A DNA stretch of 49,153 nucleotides from Flavonifractor sp963557075 (GTDB taxonomy: Bacteria; Bacillota; Clostridia; Oscillospirales; Oscillospiraceae): positions 1 through 49,153 of the forward strand of contig CAUWDA010000017.1 of NCBI GenBank assembly GCA_963557075.1, read 5' to 3'. Below the pieces are notes generated by a model. The model was not told the DNA's origin. It worked only from the letters and a program-made list of their open reading frames with translations, and did not search any database. Shown here in pieces: positions 7,298 through 15,841 of the stretch. Every line of letters begins with the position of its first letter. Position 1 is the first letter of the stretch. A program made the translations under genes and the position numbers.

Positions 7298-7639
7298 TTA
7301 CACCAGCTGAACGATGGCCATCTCGGCAGCATCGCCGCGGCGGGGCCCGATCTTCACCACGCGGGTGTAGCCGCCGTTACGCTCGGCGTACTTGGGACCC
7401 AGCTCGTCGAAGGTCTTCTTGGCCACGTCTTCCTTGGTCAGGAAGGACAGAGCCTTACGGTAGTTGGTCAGGTTGGCCTTCTTGGCCAGAGTGATCATCT
7501 TCTCGGCCATGGGAGCAACTTCCTTGGCACGGGCATAGGTGGTCTTGATCTGACCATTCTCCAGCAGGTAGGTGGTCATGGCGCGGAGCATGGCCATACG
7601 CTGATCAGTGGGCTTACCCAGCTTACGATTGTGAGACAT
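7298..7639 (-). CDS. rplQ: 50S ribosomal protein L17
   Basis: A 113-residue protein of normal length beginning MSHNRKLGKPTDQRMAML, the L17 signature, and ending KIGPRRGDAAEMAIVQLV. L17 binds domain III of 23S rRNA near the exit tunnel. The ATG at 7639 is chosen over an in-frame TTG at 7648 because GGAG sits 9 nt upstream of it. It is the last gene of the alpha cluster, downstream of rpoA, and is followed by a strong terminator. Confidence 0.97.
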   Translation of the reverse strand: MSHNRKLGKPTDQRMAMLRAMTTYLLENGQIKTTYARAKEVAPMAEKMITLAKKANLTNYRKALSFLTKEDVAKKTFDELGPKYAERNGGYTRVVKIGPRRGDAAEMAIVQLV

Positions 7640-7782
7640 GAGATCCAACTCCTATCGGATGTTCGCCAAGGCGAACTCCACAATTTAAATTCGTCCGTGG
7701 GGAATTTCCCCCGGAGGAGCACTGTGACGCCAAAGGTCCGGGAGGGGACGTTACATGCCCCCGGACCGCTCCCCCTCTGGCC

Positions 7783-8730
7783 TCAGTTTTCCTCGTCGGC
7801 CAGGTGCAGGCCCATCATGGCCAGCTTGTTGATGACCTCTTCCAGGCTCTTGCGGCCTAGGTTACGCACCTTCATCATCTCATCCTCGGTCTTGGAGATC
7901 AGATCCTCCACCGTGTTGATGTTGGCGCGCTTGAGGCAGTTGAAGGAACGGACCGACAGGTCCAGCTCCTCGATGGTCAGCTCCAGCACCTTATCCCGCT
8001 GGGCCTCGGCCTTCTCCACCACCGTGGACTTGGAGCCCATGGTCTCGCTGAGATCGGTGAAGAGGACGAAGTGGTCGCACAGGATGCGGGCGCCCAGGCT
8101 GACGGCGTCCCGGGCGGTGATGGTCCCGTTGGTCCACACCTCCAGGGTCAGCTTGTCAAAGTCGGTCTGGTCACCCACACGGGTGGGCTCCACCGTATAG
8201 TTGACCTTCCGCACCGGCGTGTAGATGGAGTCCACCGGGATCAGGCCAATGATGGTCTGGGCCGGCTTATTCCGGTCAGCGGGGACATAGCCCCGGCCGT
8301 GGGACAGGGTCAGCTCCATATTGAGGCTGGCGTCAGGGCCCAGAGTGGCAATATGCAGGTCCGGATTGAGGACCTCCACCTCGCCGTCGGCCTTGATGTC
8401 GCCGGCGGTGACTTCACACTCGCCGCTGGCCTCAATATAGACCGTCTTCACGCCCTCGGAGTGAAGCTTGGCAATGATGCTCTTCACGTTGAGGACGATC
8501 TGAGTCACGTCCTCCTTCACACCGGGAATGGTGGAAAACTCGTGCTGCACGCCGGCGATCTTGATGGAGGTAACCGCCGTGCCGGGCAGGGACGAGAGCA
8601 GGATACGGCGCAGGGAGTTACCCAGCGTGGTACCATAGCCACGCTCCAGCGGCTCCACGACATACTTGCCGTAAGAACCGTCGCCGGGGTTCTCCACACA
8701 TTCAATGCGGGGCTTCTCGATTTCTACCAT
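7783..8730 (-). CDS. rpoA: DNA-directed RNA polymerase subunit alpha
   Basis: A 315-residue alpha subunit. The N-terminal assembly domain (about residues 1-230) has YGTTLGNSLRRILLSSLPG, used for dimerisation and contact with beta/beta'. The C-terminal domain (about 245-315) has ELDLSVRSFNCLKRANI and NLGRKSLEEVINKL, the helix-hairpin-helix that contacts UP elements and activators. It sits between rpsD and rplQ as in most Firmicutes. The start has an AAGGAGG-type site. Confidence 0.98.
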   Translation of the reverse strand: MVEIEKPRIECVENPGDGSYGKYVVEPLERGYGTTLGNSLRRILLSSLPGTAVTSIKIAGVQHEFSTIPGVKEDVTQIVLNVKSIIAKLHSEGVKTVYIEASGECEVTAGDIKADGEVEVLNPDLHIATLGPDASLNMELTLSHGRGYVPADRNKPAQTIIGLIPVDSIYTPVRKVNYTVEPTRVGDQTDFDKLTLEVWTNGTITARDAVSLGARILCDHFVLFTDLSETMGSKSTVVEKAEAQRDKVLELTIEELDLSVRSFNCLKRANINTVEDLISKTEDEMMKVRNLGRKSLEEVINKLAMMGLHLADEEN

Positions 8731-8810
8731 GTGTTACCCTCCTTTTCGCGGCGGCGGACCTCCGTCCGCCGCCTTATACAGCTCACCAATAATCGAGGGT
8801 ACAAGCACGA

Positions 8811-9440
8811 TTACTTGGAGTACAGCTCGACGATGAGGTGCTCCTCGATGGGCAGATCCACGTCCTCGCGGGCGGGGAGGGCCACCACCTTGGCCACCAG
8901 GTTGTTCTGGTCAAAGTCCAGCCACTTGGGGGCGGGACGGGAGCCGTTGGCCTCCAGAGAAGCCTTGAACTTATCCTTGCTCCGGCTGGCTTCCTTCAGG
9001 GCGATGACCTCGCCGGGCTTGACCAGGTAGGAGGGGATGTCCACGCGGTGGCCGTTGATGGTGAAGTGACCATGACGGACCAGCTGACGAGCCTCAGGAC
9101 GGCTCATGGCGAAGCCCAAACGGTAGATCACGTTGTCCAGGCGGGTCTCCAGGATGGACAGCAGGTTGTCGCCGGTCACACCCTTACGGGCGGCGGCCAT
9201 CTCGTAATACTTGCGGAACTGGCTCTCCAGCACGCCGTAGTAACGGCGGGCCTTCTGCTTCTCACGCAGCTGCATGCCATACTCGGACAGCTTCTTGGTG
9301 CGGCCCTGATTGTGCATGCCGGGGGCAAAGGGACGGCGCTCCATAGCGCACTTGTCGGTGTAGCAGCGGTCGCCCTTCAGGAAGAGCTTCTGGCCCTCTC
9401 TGCGGCACTGGCGGCAGACTGCTCCGGTATATCTAGCCAT
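8811..9440 (-). CDS. rpsD: 30S ribosomal protein S4 (zinc-binding form)
   Basis: A 209-residue primary 16S rRNA-binding protein. Cys9, Cys12, Cys26 and Cys31 form a zinc site, so this is the C+ form. The S4 RNA-binding domain covers about residues 98-160 (RLDNVIYRLGFAMSRPEARQ, GHFTINGHRVDIPSYLV). Unlike B. subtilis, where rpsD is elsewhere, here it lies inside the alpha cluster between rpsK and rpoA, the usual clostridial arrangement. S4 often represses its own operon; the 20-nt spacer to rpsK offers little room for a leader. Confidence 0.98.
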   Translation of the reverse strand: MARYTGAVCRQCRREGQKLFLKGDRCYTDKCAMERRPFAPGMHNQGRTKKLSEYGMQLREKQKARRYYGVLESQFRKYYEMAAARKGVTGDNLLSILETRLDNVIYRLGFAMSRPEARQLVRHGHFTINGHRVDIPSYLVKPGEVIALKEASRSKDKFKASLEANGSRPAPKWLDFDQNNLVAKVVALPAREDVDLPIEEHLIVELYSK

Positions 9441-9460
9441 AATTCGTACTCCTCCTTCTC

Positions 9461-9862
9461 TTACACGCGGCGGCGCTTAGGCGGACGGCAGCCGTTGTGG
9501 GGGATGGGGGTCACGTCCTTGATCAGAGTGACCTCCAGGCCCACGGCCTGCAGGGCGCGGATGGCAGCCTCACGGCCGGCGCCGGGGCCCTTCACGTACA
9601 CCTCCACGGTCTTCAGACCGTGCTCCATGGCAGCCTTGGCGGCAGTCTCGGCAGCAGTCTGAGCGGCGAAGGGGGTGGACTTACGGGAGCCGCGGAAGCC
9701 CAGGCCGCCGGAAGAGGCCCAGGACAGGGCGTTGCCCCCCATGTCGGTCACAGTGACCATGGTGTTGTTGAAGGAAGAGCGGATATGCACCTGGCCCTTT
9801 TCAACATTCTTGCGCTCGCGGCGCTTGCGGATAACCTTCTTACCCTTGGTAGCGGTAGCCAT
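9461..9862 (-). CDS. rpsK: 30S ribosomal protein S11
   Basis: A 133-residue small-subunit platform protein. The N-terminus is basic (KGKKVIRKRRERKNVEKGQ), followed by the S11 core with HIRSSFNNTMVTVTD and GFRGSRKSTPFAAQTAAE, and the conserved C-terminal DVTPIPHNGCRPPKRRRV. Length is normal. Located between rpsM and rpsD in the alpha cluster with short spacers. Confidence 0.98.
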   Translation of the reverse strand: MATATKGKKVIRKRRERKNVEKGQVHIRSSFNNTMVTVTDMGGNALSWASSGGLGFRGSRKSTPFAAQTAAETAAKAAMEHGLKTVEVYVKGPGAGREAAIRALQAVGLEVTLIKDVTPIPHNGCRPPKRRRV

Positions 9863-9877
9863 GTGTCTCTCCCTCCC

Positions 9878-10246
9878 TTACTTCTTCTTGTTAGCGACGG
9901 TACGCTTGGGACCCTTGCGGGTACGAGCGTTGGTCTTGGAACGCTGACCGCGGACGGGCAGTCCCTTGCGGTGACGCATGCCCCGGTAGCAGCCGATCTC
10001 GGTCAGACGCTTGATGTCCATCGCCACGTCACGGCGGAGGTCGCCCTCCACAGTGTAGCTGCGGCTGATGATCTCGCGCAGCTTGGCCTCGTCGGCCTCC
10101 GTCAGGTCCTTCACGCGGGTGTCGGGGTTGATACCGGCCTCAGCCAGGATCTTGTTGGCGCTGGTGCGCCCGATACCAAAGATATAGGTAAGGCCGATCT
10201 CGACCCGCTTATCCTTGGGCAAATCAATGCCAGCAATACGTGCCAT
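9878..10246 (-). CDS. rpsM: 30S ribosomal protein S13
   Basis: A 122-residue head protein that contacts the P-site tRNA and bridges to the 50S subunit. The N-terminus MARIAGIDLPKDKRVEIGLT and the C-terminal YRGMRHRKGLPVRGQRSKTNAR with a basic tail are diagnostic. It follows rpmJ by 19 nt in the alpha cluster. Confidence 0.98.
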   Translation of the reverse strand: MARIAGIDLPKDKRVEIGLTYIFGIGRTSANKILAEAGINPDTRVKDLTEADEAKLREIISRSYTVEGDLRRDVAMDIKRLTEIGCYRGMRHRKGLPVRGQRSKTNARTRKGPKRTVANKKK

Positions 10247-10265
10247 ACTGTTTCAGCACCTCCTA

Positions 10266-10379
10266 TTAACCTTGTCTCTGCTTATGCTTGGGGTTTTCAC
10301 AAATAACCATGACCTTGCCCTTGCGCTTGATGATCTTGCACTTCTCGCACATGGGCTTCACGGACGGTCTAACTTTCAT
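10266..10379 (-). CDS. rpmJ: 50S ribosomal protein L36 (zinc-binding form)
   Basis: A 37-residue protein starting MKVRPSVKPMCEKCKI. Cys11, Cys14, Cys27 and His32 form the zinc-ribbon site of the C+ form. A GAGG-type site precedes the ATG. It lies between infA and rpsM, the standard position. Spacing to infA is 112 nt, longer than most gaps in this operon; the gap has GC-rich stretches but no clear promoter. Confidence 0.95.
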   Translation of the reverse strand: MKVRPSVKPMCEKCKIIKRKGKVMVICENPKHKQRQG

Positions 10380-10491
10380 GTCATTAACCTCCTTGAGCCT
10401 GATGGCCCCGACGCGGCGGAGGCAAGGCCCCGCTGACCCGCGCCGGTCATTGATAGGGTCGGCAGGCCAATGCCCGCCGCAATGAGCCGGA

Positions 10492-10710
10492 TTACTTGCT
10501 TCGCCAAGTGATCCGGCCCCGGGTTACGTCGTAAGGGGACATCTGGACCGTCACTTTATCGCCGGGCAGGATCCGGATGAAGTTCATCCGCAGCTTGCCG
10601 GAGATGTGGGCCAGAATGATATGGCCGTTTCCGATGTCCACATGAAACGTGGTATTGGGAAGGGACTCGGTCACGACGCCCTCCACTTCGATCATATCGT
10701 CTTTTGCCAA
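10492..10710 (-). CDS. infA: Translation initiation factor IF-1
   Basis: A 72-residue OB-fold protein, normal length for IF-1. MAKDDMIEVEGVVTESLPN and the C-terminal SPYDVTRGRITWRSK are diagnostic. IF-1 blocks the ribosomal A site during initiation and assists IF-2 and IF-3. It follows the KOW gene by 4 nt, so the two are probably translationally coupled. Confidence 0.98.
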   Translation of the reverse strand: MAKDDMIEVEGVVTESLPNTTFHVDIGNGHIILAHISGKLRMNFIRILPGDKVTVQMSPYDVTRGRITWRSK

Positions 10711-10714
10711 AGCG

Positions 10715-10993
10715 TCATACCCTCCTTAGCTCTTCAGCTCGGAAAGCGGCCAGCGCCCTCCGCACCTCTCGGTTGGTAATGGGTTGACCCGTCCGGAGCT
10801 TCTCCAGAACGGGGTGTTGGAAGTCCCCTGCCGCCGCCGTATGCACGGCTTTTTTCCGCTTGGGGGACTCTGCTTTTCGCCGTCTGCCATCGCAGAGCAG
10901 CAGATAGGGGCCGTCTTCGTCCAGGACGCAGAACAGGCCGCCCTTGTCGTGCCCTGCCAGAGAGCGGACGATCCGCGGATGCTCCGGCGCCAT
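10715..10993 (-). CDS. KOW domain-containing RNA-binding protein
   Basis: A 92-residue small basic protein with a KOW-like N-terminus (IVRSLAGHDKGGLFCVLDED) and a charged middle rich in Lys and Arg (GRRRKAESPKRKKAVH). Genes of this L14e/KOW type occupy the same place, between map and infA, in many Clostridia; the function is not established but RNA or ribosome binding is likely. The start lies 2 nt after the map stop, so translation is probably coupled. Confidence 0.8.
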   Translation of the reverse strand: MAPEHPRIVRSLAGHDKGGLFCVLDEDGPYLLLCDGRRRKAESPKRKKAVHTAAAGDFQHPVLEKLRTGQPITNREVRRALAAFRAEELRRV

Positions 10994-10995
10994 GC

Positions 10996-11754
10996 TCAGT
11001 CCTCCACCCGGGTGAGCACTTCAGGCTCACCATCGGTGATGAGAATGCTGTTTTCATAGTGGGCGGTGAGGCTTCCGTCGGCGGATATGGTGGTCCAGCC
11101 GTCTTTGAGCACCTTCACGCGCCAGTCGCCGGCGCACACCATAGGTTCCACGGCGATGGTCATACCCGGCTGGAGCCGGGGACCGTGTCCGGCGGGACCG
11201 TAGTTGGGTACCTCCGGAGCTTCGTGGAGCTTTGCGCCCACGCCGTGGCCCACAAAGTCCCGCACCACAGAGAAGCCGTTGGCCTCCACATACTGCTGGA
11301 CCGCGTGGGAGATGTCGTACACCCGATTGCCCGCCCGGGCCTGGCGGATCCCCTCCCAAAAGCTCTGCTCCGTGACGCGGATCAGCCGCATGGCCTCCTC
11401 GCTGACCTGGCCGCAGGGGAAGGTAGCCGCGCAGTCCCCGTGGAATCCGTCCAGATAGGCGCCCACGTCAATGCTGACGATGTCACCCTCCTGCAGCTTC
11501 CGGGGGCCGGGAATACCGTGGATGACCTGCTCGTTGATGGAGATGCAGGCGGAGCCGGAAAAGCCGCCGTACCCCAGGAAAGAGGGCTTGGCTCCGTGGC
11601 TCTCGATAAATTTGCGTACCGCAGCGTCGATCTCATGCGTGGTGACGCCCGGCCGCACCATGGAACCGGCCAGCGCCCGGGCCTGGGCGGTCAGCCGCCC
11701 GGCCCGGCGCATCAGGTCGATTTCACGGGGAGATTTCAGTGAGATCATATCCAT
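10996..11754 (-). CDS. map: Methionine aminopeptidase, type I
   Basis: A 252-residue pita-bread-fold metallopeptidase that removes the N-terminal Met from new proteins. Metal ligands lie in SIDVGAYLDGFHGDCAATF (two Asp), DFVGHGVGAKLHEAPEVPNY (His), MTIAVEPMV (Glu) and the C-terminal AHYENSILIT (Glu). No N-terminal SH3-binding or zinc-finger extension, so it is the short type Ia form. It starts 6 nt after adk; the ATG at 11754 or the ATG two codons later could be used. Confidence 0.97.
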   Translation of the reverse strand: MDMISLKSPREIDLMRRAGRLTAQARALAGSMVRPGVTTHEIDAAVRKFIESHGAKPSFLGYGGFSGSACISINEQVIHGIPGPRKLQEGDIVSIDVGAYLDGFHGDCAATFPCGQVSEEAMRLIRVTEQSFWEGIRQARAGNRVYDISHAVQQYVEANGFSVVRDFVGHGVGAKLHEAPEVPNYGPAGHGPRLQPGMTIAVEPMVCAGDWRVKVLKDGWTTISADGSLTAHYENSILITDGEPEVLTRVED

Positions 11755-11760
11755 CTCAAA

Positions 11761-12393
11761 TCACTTCCCCAACAGTTCCATGATCTTCAGGTTGGTCTCT
11801 TCGATGCCCCCCAGGTCGGGCACGCTCATGAGCACGCCGTGGGCCTGGTAGTAATCCTTGAGGGGCTCGGTCTCGCTGTGGTAGACCTCCAGGCGATGCT
11901 TGACCGTCTCCGGCTGGTCGTCCTTGCGCTGCTCCAGCACGCCGCCGCACTTATCGCAGACGCCCTCCGCCTTGGGAGGCGCAGCCACGATGTGGTAGGT
12001 GGCGCCGCAGCTGTGGCAGGTCCGCCGGCCCGTCATGCGGGCCTCAATGACGCTGTCGGCGATCTCCAGAGAGAGTACCGCGTCAAAGTGGATGCCGTGG
12101 GCGTCCAGTGCCTCCGCCTGGGCGATGGTGCGGGGCACCCCGTCCAGAATGAAGCCGCCAGCGCAGTCGCTCTGGGCCAGCCGCTCCTGAATGATGCCGA
12201 TGATGACCTCATCAGGGACCAGCTTGCCGGCGTCCATATAGCTTTTGGCCTCCAGCCCGATGGGGGTGCCGGCCTTGACGGCGGCCCGGAGGATGTTGCC
12301 GGTGGAGATGGTGGGGATACCCAGCTTCTTGCTGATGATCTCAGCCTGAGTCCCCTTTCCGGCGCCGGGGGCGCCCAGAAGGATGATTTTCAT
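11761..12393 (-). CDS. adk: Adenylate kinase (zinc-binding lid)
   Basis: A 210-residue enzyme interconverting ATP + AMP and 2 ADP. The P-loop GAPGAGKGTQ spans residues 7-16, the AMP-binding region includes STGNILRAA, and FILDGVPRT precedes the lid. The lid has four Cys (126, 129, 146, 149) that bind zinc, typical of Gram-positive enzymes. The ATG at 12393 is preferred over an upstream TTG because the P-loop then starts at the usual distance. It sits in the secY-adk-map arrangement. Confidence 0.97.
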   Translation of the reverse strand: MKIILLGAPGAGKGTQAEIISKKLGIPTISTGNILRAAVKAGTPIGLEAKSYMDAGKLVPDEVIIGIIQERLAQSDCAGGFILDGVPRTIAQAEALDAHGIHFDAVLSLEIADSVIEARMTGRRTCHSCGATYHIVAAPPKAEGVCDKCGGVLEQRKDDQPETVKHRLEVYHSETEPLKDYYQAHGVLMSVPDLGGIEETNLKIMELLGK

Positions 12394-12406
12394 TGCTTTT
12401 CGCCCC

Positions 12407-13732
12407 TTACTCAAGGAAGCCCTTGTAGTGACGCATCATCATCTGGGCCTCCATCGCCTTGGTGGTCTCCAGAGCGACGCCCACCACGATGATGACGGAG
12501 GTGCCGCCGATGGCCAGGCTGCTGACGCCGATGATGGCGCCGGTGACGATGGGAGCGATGGCGATGATGGCCAGGTACAGGGCGCCGAACATGGTGATCT
12601 TACCCAGTACCTTGTGGATGAAGTCGGCGGTGGGCTTACCGGGACGGAAGCCGGGGATGAACCCGCCGTTCTTCTTCAGGTTGTTGGCAACCTCCACCGG
12701 GTTGAACTGCATGGTGGAGTAGAAGTAGCTGAAGCCAACGATCAGCAGGAAATAGACAACGATATAGAGGATGCTGGTGGTGTCAAACATCCGCAGGAAC
12801 ACACCCCAACCGCCCTCGCTCTCGGGGCTCTTGCCGAAGAACATACCCACGGTAGCGGGCAGGGAGGCAATGGCCTGGGCAAAGATGATGGGCATAACGC
12901 CGCTCATATTCACCTTCAGGGGGATGTGGCTGGACTGACCACCGTACATCTTGCGGCCCACCACGCGCTTGGCGTACTGGACGGGGATGCGGCGCTCGGA
13001 GTTCTGGATGAACACGATGAGCACGATGATAGCCAGCATGCCGACCACGATGAGGATCGCGCCCCACCAGGGCAGGCTGAAGCCGTCGGTCTTGCCGTTG
13101 AGGTGGTTCTGGATACCGGTCCACAGGGTCCCCACCATGCTGGGCACCCGGGACAGGATGCCGGCAAACAGGATGATGGAGATGCCGTTGCCGATGCCGA
13201 ACTCGGTGATCTGCTCACCCAGCCACATAACAAAGGCGGAACCGGCAGTAAAGCTCAGAACAATCACGATGGCGACCCACCAGCCGGGCAGGCCGGCGGT
13301 GTTGATCAGGCTGACACCAGCGGTGTTCTTGATCAGGGTGTAGTAGCCCACGCCCTGGAGGATAGCGATAGCCACGGTCACGTAACGGGTGATGGCCGCG
13401 ATCTTCTTCCGGCCCTCCTCGCCGCCGTCCCGCTGGAGACGCTCCAGAGCGGGAATGGCAACGGTGAGCAGCTGGATGATGATGGAGCTGTTGATATACG
13501 GCTGAACGCCCAGGGCAAAGACGGCGGCCATAGAGAAGGCGGTGCCGTTCATGGTGCCCAGCAGGGAGAAGATACCGCCCAAGTTGTTGAGCGTATTGCC
13601 CAGCAGATCGCTGTCAATGAAGGGGACAGGGACCACCGAGCCCAGCCGGAAGATGAGCAGCGCGAAGACGGTAAAAAGGATCTTCTTGCGCAGCTCGGCA
13701 ATCTTCCACGCGTTACGGATGGTCTCGATCAC
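12407..13732 (-). CDS. secY: Preprotein translocase subunit SecY
   Basis: A 441-residue channel subunit of the SecYEG translocon with about ten transmembrane helices. The N-terminus reads MIETIRNAWKIAELRKKILF, helix 2 contains the plug-like region after ALGVQPYINSSIIIQLL, and later conserved segments are GGQSSHIPLKVNMSGVMPIIFA and the cytosolic GFIPGFRPGKPTADFI. It directly abuts the rplO stop. Length and motifs are normal. Confidence 0.98.
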   Translation of the reverse strand: MIETIRNAWKIAELRKKILFTVFALLIFRLGSVVPVPFIDSDLLGNTLNNLGGIFSLLGTMNGTAFSMAAVFALGVQPYINSSIIIQLLTVAIPALERLQRDGGEEGRKKIAAITRYVTVAIAILQGVGYYTLIKNTAGVSLINTAGLPGWWVAIVIVLSFTAGSAFVMWLGEQITEFGIGNGISIILFAGILSRVPSMVGTLWTGIQNHLNGKTDGFSLPWWGAILIVVGMLAIIVLIVFIQNSERRIPVQYAKRVVGRKMYGGQSSHIPLKVNMSGVMPIIFAQAIASLPATVGMFFGKSPESEGGWGVFLRMFDTTSILYIVVYFLLIVGFSYFYSTMQFNPVEVANNLKKNGGFIPGFRPGKPTADFIHKVLGKITMFGALYLAIIAIAPIVTGAIIGVSSLAIGGTSVIIVVGVALETTKAMEAQMMMRHYKGFLE

Positions 13733-14173
13733 TTAGACCACCTCGTACTTTCCGCCAGCCGCCACGATCTTCTCCTTGGCGGAGGCGGAGAAAGCGGAGG
13801 CACGGACCGTCAGCTTCTTGGTCAGGGTGCCGTTGCCCAGCACCTTGTAGCCATACTCACACTTGGAGAGGATGCCCTTCTCCAGCAGGTCGCACACGTT
13901 GACCACAGCGCCGTCCTCGAATTTCTCCAGAGCGGACACGTTAATGGCCTCCAGGGGCTTTGCAAAGATATTGTTGAAGCCGCGCTTGGGGATGCGGCGG
14001 GTCAGAGGCATCTGGCCGCCCTCAAAGCCCACGCGCACGCCGCCGCCGGAGCGGGACCACTGGCCCTTCTGGCCGCGGCCGGCAGTCTTGCCGTTACCGG
14101 AACCGTTGCCGCGGCCCTTACGGTAGGCCTTGGGATTGGAACCGGCAGCGGGGGAAAGATCATGCAGATTCAT
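13733..14173 (-). CDS. rplO: 50S ribosomal protein L15
   Basis: A 146-residue protein with the glycine- and arginine-rich N-terminal tail RKGRGNGSGNGKTAGRGQKG that threads into 23S rRNA, and the conserved GFEGGQMPLTRRIPKRGF. The ATG at 14173 lies 8 nt after AGGAGG, better than the in-frame GTG at 14182. It abuts secY with no gap. Confidence 0.97.
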   Translation of the reverse strand: MNLHDLSPAAGSNPKAYRKGRGNGSGNGKTAGRGQKGQWSRSGGGVRVGFEGGQMPLTRRIPKRGFNNIFAKPLEAINVSALEKFEDGAVVNVCDLLEKGILSKCEYGYKVLGNGTLTKKLTVRASAFSASAKEKIVAAGGKYEVV

Positions 14174-14186
14174 TTCGCGCACCTCC

Positions 14187-14369
14187 TTACTGTTCCTCGG
14201 TCACCTGCAGCAGATAGCCGATGTGGGCGATCTTGCCGCGGGTGGCCTCGTTGTCGGGCTGTACGGTGGTGTCGCCGATGTGGCGCAGCCCCAGAGCCTC
14301 GGCGGTGGCCTTATGCTTGGCGATGCGGCCGTTCAGGCTCTTGACCAGCTTGATGTTCAGATTAGCCAT
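14187..14369 (-). CDS. rpmD: 50S ribosomal protein L30
   Basis: A 60-residue protein starting MANLNIKLVKSLNGR with the L30 core ATAEALGLRHIGDTTVQPDN. The ATG at 14369, 9 nt after GGAGG, is preferred over a GTG two codons upstream. Located between rpsE and rplO in the spc cluster as usual. Confidence 0.96.
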   Translation of the reverse strand: MANLNIKLVKSLNGRIAKHKATAEALGLRHIGDTTVQPDNEATRGKIAHIGYLLQVTEEQ

Positions 14370-14383
14370 GTTCACGGCCCTCC

Positions 14384-14884
14384 TTAACCTACGATCTCGC
14401 TGACGCTCTTGCCGCGGATGCGAGCGACCTCCTCAGGGCCACGGAGAGCCTTCAGGCCCTCGAAGGTGGCGGAGACCACGTTCTGCGGGTTGTTGGAGCG
14501 CAGGCACTTGGCGCGGATGTCACGGATGCCGGCGGCCTCCATGACAGCGCGGACGGGGCCGCCGGCGATGATGCCGGTACCGGGAGCAGCGGGCTTGAGC
14601 AGCACGCGGCCGGCGCCGAACTCACCGATGACCTCGTGGGGAATGGTAGTGCCGGACAGAGTCACAGTGCACATATTCTTCTTGGCGTCCTCGATGCCCT
14701 TGCGGATCGCCTCGGGCACCTCGGCGGCCTTACCCAGGCCGAAGCCGACGCGGCCCTTCTCGTCGCCGACCACCATCAGGGCGGCAAACTTGAAGATACG
14801 ACCGCCCTTGACGGTCTTGGACACGCGGTTCAGGGCAACCAGCTTCTCGGTGAATTCGCTGGGTTCTCTTTCAAAACGAGCCAT
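14384..14884 (-). CDS. rpsE: 30S ribosomal protein S5
   Basis: A 166-residue protein. The S5 N-terminal double-stranded RNA-binding domain includes RVSKTVKGGRIFKFAALMVV and GDEKGRVGFGLGKAAEVPEA; the C-terminal domain includes LLKPAAPGTGIIAGGPVRAV. S5 contributes to decoding fidelity and mRNA entry. It is in the standard order rplR-rpsE-rpmD. Confidence 0.98.
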   Translation of the reverse strand: MARFEREPSEFTEKLVALNRVSKTVKGGRIFKFAALMVVGDEKGRVGFGLGKAAEVPEAIRKGIEDAKKNMCTVTLSGTTIPHEVIGEFGAGRVLLKPAAPGTGIIAGGPVRAVMEAAGIRDIRAKCLRSNNPQNVVSATFEGLKALRGPEEVARIRGKSVSEIVG

Positions 14885-14901
14885 TTAATCTTCCTCCTCC
14901 C

Positions 14902-15261
14902 TTAGAACTGCAGGCCGCCCTCACGGGCGCCCTCGGCCAGGGCCTGCACGCGGCCGTGATAGACATAACCGCCGCGGTCGAACACGACGTTCTCGATGCC
15001 GGCAGCCTTGGCGCGCTCGGCGACAGCCAGGCCCACCTTCTTGGCGGCCTCGCAGTCGGAGCCCTTGCCCTCAAAGCCCTTTTCCATGGAGGAAGCAGAC
15101 ACCAGGGTCTTGCCGTTCACATCGTCGATGATCTGGGCATAGATGTTGGTGTTGCTGCGGAACACGTTGAGACGGGGACGCTCGGGCGTGCCGGAAATCT
15201 TGCCGCGCACTCTCTTATGGCGCTTAAGCCGCTGAGCGTTGGTATCGGGTCTGTTGATCAT
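14902..15261 (-). CDS. rplR: 50S ribosomal protein L18
   Basis: A 119-residue 5S rRNA-binding protein. The basic N-terminus (RLKRHKRVRGKISGTPERPR) and LNVFRSNTNIYAQIIDD are diagnostic, with the C-terminal YVYHGRVQALAEGAREGGL. Normal length and position between rplF and rpsE. Confidence 0.98.
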   Translation of the reverse strand: MINRPDTNAQRLKRHKRVRGKISGTPERPRLNVFRSNTNIYAQIIDDVNGKTLVSASSMEKGFEGKGSDCEAAKKVGLAVAERAKAAGIENVVFDRGGYVYHGRVQALAEGAREGGLQF

Positions 15262-15275
15262 TGTGGCACACCTCC

Positions 15276-15824
15276 TTATTTCTTCTTGACGCCGGTCTTG
15301 CCTTCCTTGCGGCGGATGACCTCGTCAGTGTATTTGATGCCCTTGCCCTTATAAGGCTCGGGGGGACGCTTCTCGCGGACTTCGGCGGCGAACTGGCCGA
15401 CCTTCTGCTTGTCGACGCCGCTGATGACGATCTTGTTGGCGCTGGGGACCTCGATGGTGATACCATCGGCCTCCTCCATCACCACCTGGTGAGAGAAGCC
15501 CAGGTTCATAACCAGCTTGTTGCCTTCCTTGGCCACACGGTAGCCGACGCCGTTCACGTCCAGCTCCTTCTTGTAGCCCTCGGTCACGCCCACCACCATG
15601 TTGTTCAGCAGGGTGCGGGTCAGGCCGTGGAGGCTGCGGTTTTCCTTCTCGTCATTGGGGCGGGTGACATGGATCACATCGCCCTCCTGGGCAATGTTCA
15701 TGTTGGGGTGCAGCTGCTGGGTCAGGGTGCCCTTGGGACCCTTCACGGTAACCAGGTTACCGGCTTCGATCTTCACGTCCACACCGGCGGGGATGGAGAT
15801 CGGCATTCTTCCGATACGAGACAT
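15276..15824 (-). CDS. rplF: 50S ribosomal protein L6
   Basis: A 182-residue protein with two repeated L6 domains; it starts MSRIGRMPISIPAGVDVKIE and has the C-terminal KVGQFAAEVREKRPPEPYKG signature followed by a basic tail. It binds 23S rRNA near the factor-binding site. Standard spc order. Confidence 0.98.
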   Translation of the reverse strand: MSRIGRMPISIPAGVDVKIEAGNLVTVKGPKGTLTQQLHPNMNIAQEGDVIHVTRPNDEKENRSLHGLTRTLLNNMVVGVTEGYKKELDVNGVGYRVAKEGNKLVMNLGFSHQVVMEEADGITIEVPSANKIVISGVDKQKVGQFAAEVREKRPPEPYKGKGIKYTDEVIRRKEGKTGVKKK

Positions 15825-15841
15825 TTTCTACTCCTCCCTCC

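Noticed and set aside
12383..14344. 653-codon plus-strand frame opposite secY and rplO
   Set aside because: Antisense of well identified genes; no recognisable protein.
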